Source of the DNA: a virus
Strand: one strand, 5' to 3'
IMG/VR virus record: IMGVR_UViG_3300022841_000020
Location: 1 to 59,145 of that record
DNA length: 59,145 nucleotides
Shown piece after piece: positions 1-8,411 of the stretch. The first letter of the stretch is position 1. Every line of letters starts with the position of its first letter. The notes beneath the pieces were generated by a model. That model saw only the letters and a list, made by a program, of their open reading frames with translations. It made no database searches and was not told the DNA's origin. Position numbers and translations under genes: made by a program.

Positions 1-49
1 TAAGTTTATGTATTGTTTAAATTGCATTTTTTATAAATAAATATTGTGA

Positions 50-187
50 CTATTTTTTTATAATTTTTTTAATCTTTCCGTTCTCGGTTCTAGCAAACCT
101 TGCTTTGGATGTTTCCATGGATGGAATGGCTGTACCAGAATAAGTTTTACCACCATAAACCCAACTTACTTTTTTACCTTTTTTCAT
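50..187 (-). CDS. small basic protein, unknown function (45 aa)
   Basis: A 45-residue reading frame whose ATG overlaps the TGA stop of the upstream 70-aa gene (ATGA junction), the usual sign of translational coupling. The protein is rich in Lys and Gly, with a central WVYGGKTYSGTA stretch and a Lys/Ile C-terminus, suggesting a small beta-barrel. I do not recognise a family. It is the last gene of the tail-fibre operon in this window; nothing is visible between it and the left edge. Confidence 0.5.
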   Translation of the reverse strand: MKKGKKVSWVYGGKTYSGTAIPSMETSKARFARTENGKIKKIIKK

Positions 188-396
188 ATATTTTCTGTAT
201 TTTTATGTATATCTATGTACTCGCCACCATGTCGCTCTATGAAGTTAATCATAGATTTTTCGTGAACGTAGGATGTTATTGGTCGACTAGTGCTAAATAC
301 TTGATTTTCTAATATCTTACCATAATTGAATATAGTGTTATCATCGTTTTTAGAAACGTAGTAAGGTTTATTTAGATCGCTGTGATTGTATATCAT
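184..396 (-). CDS. hypothetical protein (70 aa)
   Basis: Small soluble protein starting about 15 bases after the BspA-like gene and coupled by ATGA to the next small gene. No signal peptide, membrane segment or known motif is visible. Its place at the end of the late operon, after the tail-fibre genes, suggests a late accessory role, but this rests on context only. Confidence 0.5.
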   Translation of the reverse strand: MIYNHSDLNKPYYVSKNDDNTIFNYGKILENQVFSTSRPITSYVHEKSMINFIERHGGEYIDIHKNTENI

Positions 397-411
397 ATCT
401 TTATTTTTTAT

Positions 412-2067
412 TTAGGCTTGACCCCCATCTGTAATAGACCAATTATATGTATTTATTAAAACATTTCTACCAGATTGTCCAGAACTATTGTATTTTATTG
501 TTCCAGCACTAAATGGTACGTCTTGTTGTAAACTAAGTCGAGACCAATCCCTATAACAGTCGGCTAAGTTTTGTGCTGACATGTTAGATTGTTCCAAAAA
601 CATGTGCATGGTAGTAATATTACTTACATCCCAATTATTGAGGGGTTGGTTAAATGCTTGTGCGTTATAAAACATTGTAGTCATATTTTCAACACCACTT
701 ACATCCCAATTATTAATGTTCTGGTTAAATAATTTAGCACTTAAAAACGTTTCCTCCATCTGTGTAGCATTGCTAGTATTCCAATTGTTAAGTGGCTGAT
801 TAAACGCAAACGCATTAAGAAACATAGCCCTAATATTTGTAACATTGCTTACATCCCAATTGTTTAAAGGTTTATTAAATTGAAATGCACTCGTGAACAC
901 AGCGTACATGCTAGTTACATTGCTAGTGTTCCAATTTGTTGTATCTGGATTTGCTAATGAACCACCTCGAAACATACAATCCATAGAGGTTACTTGACTT
1001 AGATTTGGTATGTCTGTTGCAGTCACTAACATGTTTTTACATCCAAAAAAAGCACCTTCAAAACTAGACCAAACAATATTACCCCATTGTTTTATATCTT
1101 TGACTTTCTCGTCATCTCCAGAATTGTTGAACTTTATTCTGCTAAATCCATTGACTGCCTTGGGAAATATATGCAGATCGTAAACCCCCGCATTTGTAAA
1201 GGTTATAGTAGCTTCATCGCTTAAATTATTGAAGGTTTCAATAACATTACCACCTTGTTTGGCTAATATATCATAATCCCCTTCAGCACCTGTGAACTGA
1301 AATTGATTATTGTTTGATGTTCCGTTTTTTGTAGAATCAATTTGAATAGTAAGTGTTGGTATTAATCCACCGTCAATTATAGACCAATTATAAGTATTAA
1401 TTAATATATCCCTACCAACTTGACCCGAACTATTATATTTTGTTGTGCCTGCATGAAACGATATGTTTTGTTTAAGGCTAAGTTGTGACCAATTTTCATA
1501 GCATGCTGTTAGGTTCTCTACTGATAGGTTTGCACCCTCCAACATGCTGTCCATACTATTAATGTTATTTATATTCCAATTTCTCATATTTGGATTTGCA
1601 TTTGTTGCAAACAAAAACATAAAATCCATGCTAGTGCAAATGCCTAAATTGGGTATATCTATTGCATTAACTTCCATATTTTCACAATCAAAAAAAGCTT
1701 GTGAAAAAGTAGACCAAAGAATACCACCCCATTGCTTTATATCTGTAATTTTAAGTTTATCCCCACGATTATTAAATTCAATGCGATTAAACCCATTAAC
1801 CCTTTTTGCTTTTACCTCTAAAATATAAACACCAGAACCGTTGTTAAATGTGATAGTTTCCTCACCAGATAAATCTCTAAAGGTTTGCACTACTATACCG
1901 TTCTGTTTTGCTACCACGTCATAATTCCCTTGTGCTCCTGTAAACTGAAATTGGTCTGAATTACTACCAGCTTTTGAGGTGTCTACTTCTATAATAAAGG
2001 CGTCTGTATTGCCACCGCCCCCAACAAACCTGTGCTTATTTAGCCCAAGACCCATTCCTAAGTTCAT
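412..2067 (-). CDS. BspA-like (DUF285) repeat tail-spike or adhesin protein
   Basis: A 551-residue protein of two related modules (about residues 20-230 and 240-551). Each starts with a beta-rich domain (QFQFTGA..YD..AKQ.G..V.TF..LS) and ends in 'SSGQ.GR..LINTYNWSI.DGG'. Between them lie DUF285/BspA-type leucine-rich repeats, recognised by recurring 'NWDVSNVT.M..MF..A..FNQPLNNW'; module two has about five repeats, module one fewer. The family mediates surface adhesion in Bacteroidota. In a phage, beside the fibre gene, it most likely forms a receptor-binding spike. The N-terminus has a Gly-rich hinge and no signal peptide, which fits virion attachment rather than secretion. Confidence 0.75.
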   Translation of the reverse strand: MNLGMGLGLNKHRFVGGGGNTDAFIIEVDTSKAGSNSDQFQFTGAQGNYDVVAKQNGIVVQTFRDLSGEETITFNNGSGVYILEVKAKRVNGFNRIEFNNRGDKLKITDIKQWGGILWSTFSQAFFDCENMEVNAIDIPNLGICTSMDFMFLFATNANPNMRNWNINNINSMDSMLEGANLSVENLTACYENWSQLSLKQNISFHAGTTKYNSSGQVGRDILINTYNWSIIDGGLIPTLTIQIDSTKNGTSNNNQFQFTGAEGDYDILAKQGGNVIETFNNLSDEATITFTNAGVYDLHIFPKAVNGFSRIKFNNSGDDEKVKDIKQWGNIVWSSFEGAFFGCKNMLVTATDIPNLSQVTSMDCMFRGGSLANPDTTNWNTSNVTSMYAVFTSAFQFNKPLNNWDVSNVTNIRAMFLNAFAFNQPLNNWNTSNATQMEETFLSAKLFNQNINNWDVSGVENMTTMFYNAQAFNQPLNNWDVSNITTMHMFLEQSNMSAQNLADCYRDWSRLSLQQDVPFSAGTIKYNSSGQSGRNVLINTYNWSITDGGQA

Positions 2068-2073
2068 ACTAAT

Positions 2074-2364
2074 TTATTTTGTAGGGTAACAAGCTAAGAT
2101 GCCAACTACCTCTGTGATTTTATAAAAAGAACCAGATATAATATCGCCTTTGTCTAAGTTCCAAGTAAAATCTTTGTCATACTCTCCCATTAGCTTGCAA
2201 GCAAAAGAGCTATTGTCTTCACCTGATTTAATAAATGCAAAATTTACTTTAGCATCATTTACTTTAGTAGAGCTATCCTCTCCGGTTAAAAGTTTTACAA
2301 TTCCGTACTGTCCTGTTGTGGCTTTATGATATACGTCTGGACTTCCTATTGAATTTGGTTTCAT
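2074..2364 (-). CDS. hypothetical tail-associated protein (96 aa)
   Basis: A 96-residue protein of mixed alpha/beta character ending six bases before the BspA-like gene. The N-terminal segment (about residues 10-30, YHKATTGQYGIVKLLTGED) resembles the short repeats near the ends of phage tail fibres. No catalytic motif. Its location between two fibre genes suggests a small structural or assembly part of the fibre. Function not established. Confidence 0.55.
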   Translation of the reverse strand: MKPNSIGSPDVYHKATTGQYGIVKLLTGEDSSTKVNDAKVNFAFIKSGEDNSSFACKLMGEYDKDFTWNLDKGDIISGSFYKITEVVGILACYPTK

Positions 2365-2392
2365 TGTGTTTTTTTATTGTAATTAATTATTT

Positions 2393-2473
2393 TTATGCTG
2401 GGTTATAATCATTTAAAGTCCAATTATAAGTGTTAATTAATATACTCCTCGCTGATGCTGTTATCCCGTTCAT
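2393..2473 (-). pseudogene. 26-codon remnant of a BspA-like protein C-terminus
   Basis: A short frame beginning two bases after the fibre gene stop. It encodes SARSILINTYNWTLNDYNPA near its end, clearly related to the GR..LINTYNWSI.DGG ends of both modules of the neighbouring 551-aa protein. It is probably the tail left from a lost third BspA-like gene or module after recombination. It may still be translated, since it has its own ATG immediately after the fibre stop. Confidence 0.4.
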
Positions 2474-2474
2474 A

Positions 2475-4556
2475 CTATGCTCTTTTTAGTCTACCAATTA
2501 CTGCTACTTCATTTGTGTCTACCACTTCTAACTCCACAAAACTGTATTGATCATCTGGTACTGCTAATTCATCAGCTGGAAACCTCAAGGTTACCCCACT
2601 TTCCCCCGTTATGGTTACCGTACCTGAACCCCATTGGCTAAGTACAAACTTAGTTCCTATTGGCGTGTTTAACTTAATTACTGCACTTACTGCACTAGAA
2701 GAAGTGAATAATGGTGCAACTGTTTTATTACTTGTTTGGAACAAATAGCTAGTTGCTGATGTTTTTGTTTTTACGTTGGTTATTAGGTTTTCTGTTATAT
2801 GTACATCTCCTTTTAAATATGTATTCTCAATATCGTCGTTTCCTAACACTACTGTATTCGAACCTTCTCCTGTTGCATCGTTTCCGATAACAATTTCATT
2901 TGTTGAGTCTTCTTGTTTTGATTTAGTTTGTGATCCTATAAATACACTATCATTGCTGTTTCTGTTTAGTCCTCCAGCACCTATACCAAGAGCGGTGTTA
3001 TTACTTCCTGTTGTGTTTGAACTTAAAGCACTTACTCCATTAGCGGTGTTAGCACCTCCTGTTGTGTTTGAACTTAAAGCATTTACTCCATTAGCGGTGT
3101 TAGCACCTCCTGTTGTGTTTGAACTTAAAGCACTTACTCCATTAGCGGTGTTAGAACCTCCTGTTGTGTTTGCACCTAAAGCACTTACTCCATTAGCGGT
3201 ATTAGCAAATCCTGTTGTGTTTAAACGTAAAGCATTTACTCCATTAGCGGTGTTAGCACCTCCTGTTGTGTTTGAACTTAAAGCACTTACTCCATTAGCG
3301 GTGTTAGCACCTCCTGTTGTGTTTGAACTTAAAGCATTTTTTCCATAAGCAGTGTTACTTTCTATGCCTGCTTTACCACTATTCCAAATAGTCTTATCTA
3401 TATTATCAAATTCTAGATGTGGTATGGATTTATCATCATTTAAAGCCACTCTAGTTTGTAACTTTCTTAATGCTGTGAAAATTGAATCACTTGATGACAA
3501 ATTAGAAGACGAGCCAAATGGCGTAAAACTAGTCAGTACTGTAGCTAAAACTCTTGCTACAGTAAAATAAAGATTATTAGAGCCTTCAGTTAAATCATTT
3601 GTGCTTGCAATTAATCCATTTGTTATTTGCAAGTAATTTGAGCCAGTCCATCTATACTGCTTATCCGTATCTAAAGTAATGTATATTTTGCCTGTTTCAC
3701 CTGCACTTGGAAAGCCTGACAAACTAGCAAATTCTAAAATATCATCTACATAAGACGGTAATTGATTTGATGGTACTGTGCCACCAAATAAAGAAGCGTA
3801 ACCATTTGCAGAACCTTTCTCACTTTTTAATTCATACGGACTTAAATCTTGATCTCCAGTATTTTCTCCGCTTGTTTTAGATAATCTTGTAATGGAAGCG
3901 TCTTCGATTAAACTACTTCCGGTTAACTTGCCCACCTTTAGAGCTAAAGCCTCTTTTGCGTCTTCACTTAATGGTTTTTCTAAATCGGAAGTGTTATTAA
4001 CAGAACCTAATCCTAGGTCGTCCTTAGTAGTTCCGTGAGGGTTGGTTCCATCGTCTAAAACTAATTTACTGTGTAGATTTGGTATAAAATCTAAGGATAA
4101 TTCATAAATTTGTTCATTCTCAAAGCTAGAAATTAACTCAGAGCTAGTGATAAGTATTTTTACATAATTATTTTCCAGTATAGCCTCTTCTGATAAAAAA
4201 GAACTTATATTTTCATTAGATTGAGTTTTAAATAAAATTTCTCTGTCTCCGCTATTTATAAAATCAATTAAAGTTTGAGAATTGTTTTCTTGTAAAAGAT
4301 TAAGTATATTCAATCTAATTTCAGTAATTTCATTTTCTTCTTCAATTATTGTAAAATAACCAGCTTTTTTTTCATCAATATCTTGCGTATTTCCGTCTGC
4401 AAACTTATAGCCACTAACAAACAAGAGTTGACCAGGCAGAATCTCATTTATAATGTCATAGGCACTAAATAAAGAATCTTTATCTTGTATGTCAAATCCA
4501 TACAAGCATGCTCCTGCTGAGAATACTCTTTTAGTAGCTTTGTTGGCTAAAGGCAT
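2475..4556 (-). CDS. tail fibre with trimeric-adhesin-like head repeats
   Basis: A 693-residue fibre. Roughly residues 1-170 are a unique, probably virion-attaching domain. A typical phage-fibre segment follows (LGSVNNTSDLEKPLSEDA, about 185-205), then a Tyr/Trp segment 'TLDTDKQYRWTG' (about 300). Next come seven near-identical 17-residue repeats NTTGGANTANGVSALSS (about 400-525), then YadA-head-like 'DSVFIGS..TNEIVIGNDA.G.GSNTVVLGN'. The last 90 residues are a beta-rich tip. Such repeats form trimeric left-handed coils. No S74 chaperone motif is visible, so folding may depend on the small neighbouring proteins. A late-type -7 element lies 38 bases before the start. Confidence 0.8.
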   Translation of the reverse strand: MPLANKATKRVFSAGACLYGFDIQDKDSLFSAYDIINEILPGQLLFVSGYKFADGNTQDIDEKKAGYFTIIEEENEITEIRLNILNLLQENNSQTLIDFINSGDREILFKTQSNENISSFLSEEAILENNYVKILITSSELISSFENEQIYELSLDFIPNLHSKLVLDDGTNPHGTTKDDLGLGSVNNTSDLEKPLSEDAKEALALKVGKLTGSSLIEDASITRLSKTSGENTGDQDLSPYELKSEKGSANGYASLFGGTVPSNQLPSYVDDILEFASLSGFPSAGETGKIYITLDTDKQYRWTGSNYLQITNGLIASTNDLTEGSNNLYFTVARVLATVLTSFTPFGSSSNLSSSDSIFTALRKLQTRVALNDDKSIPHLEFDNIDKTIWNSGKAGIESNTAYGKNALSSNTTGGANTANGVSALSSNTTGGANTANGVNALRLNTTGFANTANGVSALGANTTGGSNTANGVSALSSNTTGGANTANGVNALSSNTTGGANTANGVSALSSNTTGSNNTALGIGAGGLNRNSNDSVFIGSQTKSKQEDSTNEIVIGNDATGEGSNTVVLGNDDIENTYLKGDVHITENLITNVKTKTSATSYLFQTSNKTVAPLFTSSSAVSAVIKLNTPIGTKFVLSQWGSGTVTITGESGVTLRFPADELAVPDDQYSFVELEVVDTNEVAVIGRLKRA
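2990..3350 (-). repeat. 51-bp tandem repeat inside the fibre gene (7 copies)
   Basis: Seven in-frame 51-bp units, each giving 17 residues ending NGV[SN]AL. Several copies are almost identical at the DNA level, with variant third positions and a divergent central copy. Such identity favours copy-number change by slippage or recombination, which would lengthen or shorten the fibre. Confidence 0.85.
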
Positions 4557-4593
4557 AATTATATTTTTAATAGTTTAAAACTATAAAGTAATA

Positions 4594-4601
4594 CAAAAAT
4601 A
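4594..4601 (-). promoter_or_regulatory. late-type -7 element for the fibre operon
   Basis: Reads TATTTTTGTATTAC on the minus strand: TAnnTTTG followed by TATTA, the extended form shared with other late-gene starts in this window. No convincing TTG at -33. It lies 38 bases upstream of the 693-aa fibre start. Confidence 0.55.
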
Positions 4602-4634
4602 TAAATTATATCTATACTAAATGAACATTAAACT

Positions 4635-4642
4635 TATATTTG
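4635..4642 (+). promoter_or_regulatory. -7 element for the winged-helix gene
   Basis: TATATTTG, 18 bases before the ATG at 4660, divergent from the fibre promoter. It lacks the TATTA extension, so it resembles host-type rather than late phage promoters. Confidence 0.45.
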
Positions 4643-4659
4643 ATATAAATTTTTAGTTT

Positions 4660-5280
4660 ATGAATAAGACAAAATCGAAAATAGTTGGTGTAGCCAAACA
4701 AGTTTTAAGTGAGAAAACAATTTCCGTAGTAAAAGAGCATAAGGCTGATGTAAAACTTTCTAGCACAAACGAATACGCTAAGGCTAAATACTCTAGTAAA
4801 AACGAAAAACAAAAATTAATCTTTACTTCTGGAAAAGATCTTCTTCAATACAACATTGTAGTTCGGCCATACATACTTCGAAAGCATAGAATAAAAAATA
4901 ATTTTGAGCTTGATATTTTGCTTTATCTTTTTCCAATACAGTATTTTTCAAGACGAGATTTTAAAGTTTTACCTACAATCAATGAAGGCTATCACTTGAC
5001 TACTTTAATCGATTTAAATTATATTGAAGTAGTGGTTCATCACCACAAGGGAGCAAATAGTAACCTTTACGGATTAACTGAGCGCGCCAAAAAGATTGTA
5101 AAAGACTACTATGAATATTTATCTGGAGAAAAAACAGTCAATCCTTCAAGTTACACAAACCCATTTGCAGATAGTGACGCTAGTAAAGTTGATGGCCTTC
5201 GCCAAAAATTACTAAATAAACTCACTAAGCAAACTAAAACACAGCCCAGCTTATTTAGAAAAAGCCTTTACGATTTCTAA
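4660..5280 (+). CDS. winged-helix DNA-binding regulator (206 aa)
   Basis: A 206-residue basic protein. Residues about 80-155 look like a winged helix: helices FELDILLYLFP and SRRDFKVLP, a helix leading to a beta-wing (LIDLNYIEVVVHHHKGANSNLYGLTERAKKIV), as in MarR/PadR-like proteins. The first 60 residues are Lys-rich and probably disordered. It is a monocistronic plus-strand gene between two minus-strand operons, with its own -7 element and a terminator immediately after its stop. The shared divergent promoter region with the tail-fibre operon suggests a transcription regulator, possibly of late genes; that role is inference. Confidence 0.6.
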   Translation: MNKTKSKIVGVAKQVLSEKTISVVKEHKADVKLSSTNEYAKAKYSSKNEKQKLIFTSGKDLLQYNIVVRPYILRKHRIKNNFELDILLYLFPIQYFSRRDFKVLPTINEGYHLTTLIDLNYIEVVVHHHKGANSNLYGLTERAKKIVKDYYEYLSGEKTVNPSSYTNPFADSDASKVDGLRQKLLNKLTKQTKTQPSLFRKSLYDF

Positions 5281-5283
5281 TAA

Positions 5284-5318
5284 AAAAAGCCCTTTACATT
5301 TCTGCAAAGGGCTTTACC
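5284..5318. terminator. bidirectional intrinsic terminator
   Basis: Ten-bp perfect stem AAAGCCCTTT / AAAGGGCTTT (5286-5295 with 5306-5315). On the minus strand it is followed by a run of seven T, so it mainly ends the methyltransferase-GroES transcript; it can also end the winged-helix transcript. Confidence 0.8.
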
Positions 5319-5334
5319 TGTCGGGTAATTAAAC

Positions 5335-5604
5335 TTATAAACCTACATCAGATACAAGCATTATAACATCTTGATCTTCTCTTAAAAATACACACTCGCT
5401 TCCACGAACAGTATCGTATTGAGCCGTATTAGAGTTGTATTCAATAACTTGACCTATTTGATAGTATTTTACTTTTGGGCCAACCAATACAATTTCTGCC
5501 CTATTTTTTTTCAAGTCAATTTTTTCTGACACTATTATTCCTGACTCAGTTTTTCTATCTGAAGTAATTATCTCAGCTAATATTCGGTTTCCAATTAGTT
5601 TCAT
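5335..5604 (-). CDS. groES-like: GroES-like co-chaperonin
   Basis: An 89-residue protein spanning the GroES fold: N-terminal strand 'MKLIGNRILAEII', mobile-loop region 'TESGIIVSEK', central 'AEIVLVGPKV', and C-terminal 'ECVFLREDQDVIMLV', matching the family pattern of DRVLV..GGI..P..VVAVG..ILKEDDILA. Slightly shorter than the usual 95 residues. The family caps GroEL; T4 gp31 is the precedent for a phage co-chaperonin needed for capsid folding. It is last in its operon, followed by a terminator. A second, tandem GroES-like protein is encoded at 57764-58390. Confidence 0.8.
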   Translation of the reverse strand: MKLIGNRILAEIITSDRKTESGIIVSEKIDLKKNRAEIVLVGPKVKYYQIGQVIEYNSNTAQYDTVRGSECVFLREDQDVIMLVSDVGL

Positions 5605-5610
5605 AAATAT

Positions 5611-6051
5611 CTACTTTGTTAGGTCTACTAAAGTAAGTTCTGTTCTAGGAACAAACCCGTATATCTTTTTACTTTTAACTTCACATACTCTGGCATCGTC
5701 TGTAAAAACAATACCATTCATAGCATCAAATAATCCTTTCATTAAATTATCCGTAAGGTCTGGCTTAGTTTCTTTATAAATTTGCTCTCCTGATTCCAAA
5801 AGAGCTATCTTTTTTTTACTCCAACTTTTCAAAGGAGCAAATACAAAAAGGACTTCTACACCAACAGCATCATTGTAAGGAACAAATCCTAATGGTATTT
5901 GTGATTTAACATCAAAGGCTATATTTCTTTCGTTATCTTTTACTGATTTTTTCTGATAAGATTGAACAAATTGACTTGGCCCTTTACCAGCAATACGAAA
6001 TCTAGCTGACTGTTTTGATTGTGGTGTTCCCAAAATTTTAAGCTTTATCAT
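5611..6051 (-). CDS. rusA-like: RusA-like Holliday-junction resolvase
   Basis: A 146-residue protein with the RusA pattern: N-terminal 'ILGTPQSKQSARFR', a middle 'FVFAPLKSWSKKK', and the key acidic stretch 'KPDLTDNLMKGLFDAMNGIVFTDD' split here as KPDLTDNLMK and DAMNG..FTDD, then V..SKKIYG. The Asp residues coordinate metal. The family cuts four-way junctions as dimers, resolving recombination and replication intermediates before packaging. It overlaps the upstream gene by four bases, so it is translationally coupled. Confidence 0.85.
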   Translation of the reverse strand: MIKLKILGTPQSKQSARFRIAGKGPSQFVQSYQKKSVKDNERNIAFDVKSQIPLGFVPYNDAVGVEVLFVFAPLKSWSKKKIALLESGEQIYKETKPDLTDNLMKGLFDAMNGIVFTDDARVCEVKSKKIYGFVPRTELTLVDLTK

Positions 6052-6767
6052 TTCCCAGGCTTTATAAATTGAACTTCTTGGCTTCTAAATGATTTAGAAT
6101 CTTCAAAATACTTCTCAGTAAACTTGGCGAAAAATGGATAGTCTTCTAAGGGTAACTTTGCAACATTGCTAACCAGCTCCTCCATGACTCTCATCATGTT
6201 TTGAAGCATCACTGGGTCTACTTTGTAAAGATTATTAAAATGCCTCTCAGCGATTCTCATGGCTTGCTTATTAGATTTGGCTAATAGGTTTCTAAAGTAA
6301 CCATCTCCAATTTCTTCCGTATCTAAGTCTTCATCTACCTCAATCAATAACTCAGCGATCATGACGTGCTTCAAAACCTTTTGGGTAACATTTAGTATGT
6401 GATCTGAATAAACGCTGTCCCACTTAGCTACCTCGTGCTCGTTTACCTGAAGCCACTCCCCGTTAACTAAGCCTTGTCTAATGTTTTTTAAAGAAAAGCT
6501 ATTCATTTTGTTCTTTTTGCTAACTAAAAAAACAAGGTCTTTACTTCTAGTGTTTTCTGTAATCAAAAATATAGCACCGTTTTTATGCTTGATATAATTG
6601 TCTACTCTGTCTTTTGCTGATTTTTCTTCAGTTATATTTTCCTTAGCTTTTTTCATTTGTTTTGTTTGATATGTTGTGTAACAAGAATGACAAAAAAATA
6701 AATCACTCTCACCTAATCGAATGCTATCCTCTGAGTCAATAGTATTTTCGCAGTAGTGGCATTGCAT
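6048..6767 (-). CDS. zinc-finger-containing protein, unknown function (239 aa)
   Basis: Begins with a two-pair Cys motif (C3-x2-C6 and C26-x2-C29: MQCHYCEN...FFCHSCYTTY), a probable zinc ribbon, then a Lys-rich helix, a mixed central domain and a helical C-terminus. It overlaps rusA by four bases and follows the KTSC gene. Such N-terminal zinc ribbons occur in phage DNA-metabolism proteins, but I recognise no family for the rest. Confidence 0.6.
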   Translation of the reverse strand: MQCHYCENTIDSEDSIRLGESDLFFCHSCYTTYQTKQMKKAKENITEEKSAKDRVDNYIKHKNGAIFLITENTRSKDLVFLVSKKNKMNSFSLKNIRQGLVNGEWLQVNEHEVAKWDSVYSDHILNVTQKVLKHVMIAELLIEVDEDLDTEEIGDGYFRNLLAKSNKQAMRIAERHFNNLYKVDPVMLQNMMRVMEELVSNVAKLPLEDYPFFAKFTEKYFEDSKSFRSQEVQFIKPGK

Positions 6768-6775
6768 TAATCTAT

Positions 6776-7015
6776 CTATTTAGCATTAAACGCCTTACCT
6801 TCAAACACTTTTCTAACATTGGCGTGGTAATATTTACCAACGCTTTCTGACGCCATCAATTCAATATGAGTCTCTTTGTTTACCGGGTTGTAAGAATATG
6901 CCTTATCTCCGTTTTTGAATCTTACATACAAAGTTTCTGAAGGGCCGTCATAAGCAATCTCCTTAATCTGAGAACTCTTGACTGATTTGAATATTAGTTT
7001 AGGCGCTGTCTGCAT
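6776..7015 (-). CDS. KTSC-domain protein (79 aa)
   Basis: Matches the KTSC domain pattern: V.SSQIKEIAYD, LYVRFKNG..YSYNPV, then ASESVGKYYHANV. KTSC is a small domain seen alone in phage genomes or joined to lysyl-tRNA synthetases; its function is not established, though nucleic-acid binding is often proposed. It overlaps the upstream 198-aa gene by 17 bases. Confidence 0.7.
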   Translation of the reverse strand: MQTAPKLIFKSVKSSQIKEIAYDGPSETLYVRFKNGDKAYSYNPVNKETHIELMASESVGKYYHANVRKVFEGKAFNAK

Positions 7016-7595
7016 TGTTTGGTTGATTTATTTGGCTTGTATTAGATTCGTAATGAAAATTAGAAACGTGTTCTTTAGGCTCTATCTTGTGATTTGTGTC
7101 AACTAAAAAAAACTCCTTATCAGAGTTGGAAGAAAAATTCCTGAGCACGTCAATGTTTATTTTTAATGCAAGAACAATATTGGATAGCTCATTATAGCTA
7201 GAGTTATCTTGATGCATTTTAATAAGCTTATCGATGTTTAGAAATATAGCCTGAGTAGTATTTATCTTGTTTCTATCAGGCTCACTCATTAGCTGTCTAT
7301 GAATACAGGTTGAATGAAGATTATCCCATAAGTCCTCTACTGTAAAGCTCCTATAGCTGTTTTCTTTCCCAAAGCCATAATCGTACATAAAATGCCTAAT
7401 AGACTCCTCAGCTCGTTTGCTATCATTAAATCCAAAAGCCATAACACTTATCATGCAATCCACTAAACTTCCGTTGTTGTACATTGAACTTTCTTCTAAT
7501 CCCAGTACTTTAGCTAATGATTTTGAATGAAGCTCATCATAATTGTATTGAGCTTCCAAAGCATTCATAATCTTAATAAAATTTTGTTTAGTCAT
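6999..7595 (-). CDS. hypothetical phage protein (198 aa)
   Basis: Mostly helical. The N-terminus 'MTKQNFIKIMNALEAQY' and the 'FGF..S...EESIRHFMYDYGFG' region resemble small early proteins common in Bacteroidota and Firmicutes phages, without a known function. The C-terminal 50 residues are polar and probably disordered. It lies immediately downstream of a methyltransferase in the same operon. Confidence 0.6.
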   Translation of the reverse strand: MTKQNFIKIMNALEAQYNYDELHSKSLAKVLGLEESSMYNNGSLVDCMISVMAFGFNDSKRAEESIRHFMYDYGFGKENSYRSFTVEDLWDNLHSTCIHRQLMSEPDRNKINTTQAIFLNIDKLIKMHQDNSSYNELSNIVLALKINIDVLRNFSSNSDKEFFLVDTNHKIEPKEHVSNFHYESNTSQINQPNNADSA

Positions 7596-7607
7596 GCGTC
7601 TTTAAAA

Positions 7608-8411
7608 TTAAGTTGTTGTTTCATTAAAGTTGAATTCCTCTAATTTTTGTCTTTTACTTTTTTCTATCCTATCTTGAGCTATATTAAAATAGGTTTCGTC
7701 CTTTTCAATACCTATTCCGTTTCGGTTTAGATTTTTACAAGCCAGCATAGTTGAGCCACTACCCATCGTAAAATCTAAAACCGTCTCGCCTTCTTTGGTG
7801 TAGGTTTTTATTAAATATTCCATTAAAGAAACTGGTTTTTGTGTTGGGTGTGATGCTCCTACATTGTGAACACTTGCAAAATTTAAAATTGAATGAGGGT
7901 AGTTTGTAAAATCTACTTTAAACTCTTTCTTTCGTGAAGGTCTATTCCCTAAAGTCAAAGATCCACTACCATTAGGTTTAGGTCTTTTGTGTATCTTGTT
8001 TATTTTTAATAATCCTTGTGGATAGTAAATCATTCTTTTGTCTTTTAGCTGTGTCTTATGTCCTATTTTAGCATAACTAAAAACGCTTATAATTTCGTGT
8101 TTCTTCATAGGCATATTTTTAGAATGCATTAATCCACTAGGTCTACTTTTTAGCCAAACCCAATCGTATTTATAATTCTTAATATTTGACATTCTTAAAG
8201 CAGAACTAAAAGGCTCCGACCCAAATAAAACAATAGCCCCGTTAGGTTTAATTATTCGATTAAGTTGCTCCCACATAGGCTCAAAAGGTATTATACTATC
8301 CCATTTGCAAGCAGTTGTTCCGTATGGTGGGTCTGTGATAATTGCATCTACCGAAACGCTTTCAATGGTTTTCATCACCTCTAAACAATCTCCAAATCTT
8401 AAATCTATCAT
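7608..8411 (-). CDS. orphan DNA methyltransferase (DPPY type)
   Basis: A 267-residue beta-class amino-methyltransferase. Catalytic motif IV 'DAIITDPPYGTT' is near residue 27; 'HPTQKPVSLMEYLI' and the AdoMet-binding motif I 'VLDFTMGSGSTMLA' are near 190-215. The DPPY tetrad methylates exocyclic amino groups, usually adenine N6. No restriction endonuclease is adjacent, so the likely role is protecting phage DNA. Its first residues (MIDLRFGDCLEVMKT) and the whole leader are nearly identical to the next upstream methyltransferase, indicating duplication and domain replacement. Confidence 0.88.
   Translation of the reverse strand: MIDLRFGDCLEVMKTIESVSVDAIITDPPYGTTACKWDSIIPFEPMWEQLNRIIKPNGAIVLFGSEPFSSALRMSNIKNYKYDWVWLKSRPSGLMHSKNMPMKKHEIISVFSYAKIGHKTQLKDKRMIYYPQGLLKINKIHKRPKPNGSGSLTLGNRPSRKKEFKVDFTNYPHSILNFASVHNVGASHPTQKPVSLMEYLIKTYTKEGETVLDFTMGSGSTMLACKNLNRNGIGIEKDETYFNIAQDRIEKSKRQKLEEFNFNETTT

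Noticed and set aside
1544-1828. 94-aa plus-strand frame opposite the BspA-like gene
   Set aside because: Antisense shadow of repeat-coding sequence.
2776-3348. 190-aa plus-strand frame opposite the fibre repeat
   Set aside because: It is a shadow of the 51-bp repeat: repetitive (LTPLAVLAPPVVFELKA), with no independent signals.
2990-3350. Possible CRISPR array
   Set aside because: The repeats are directly tandem, in frame and without spacers; they encode fibre units.
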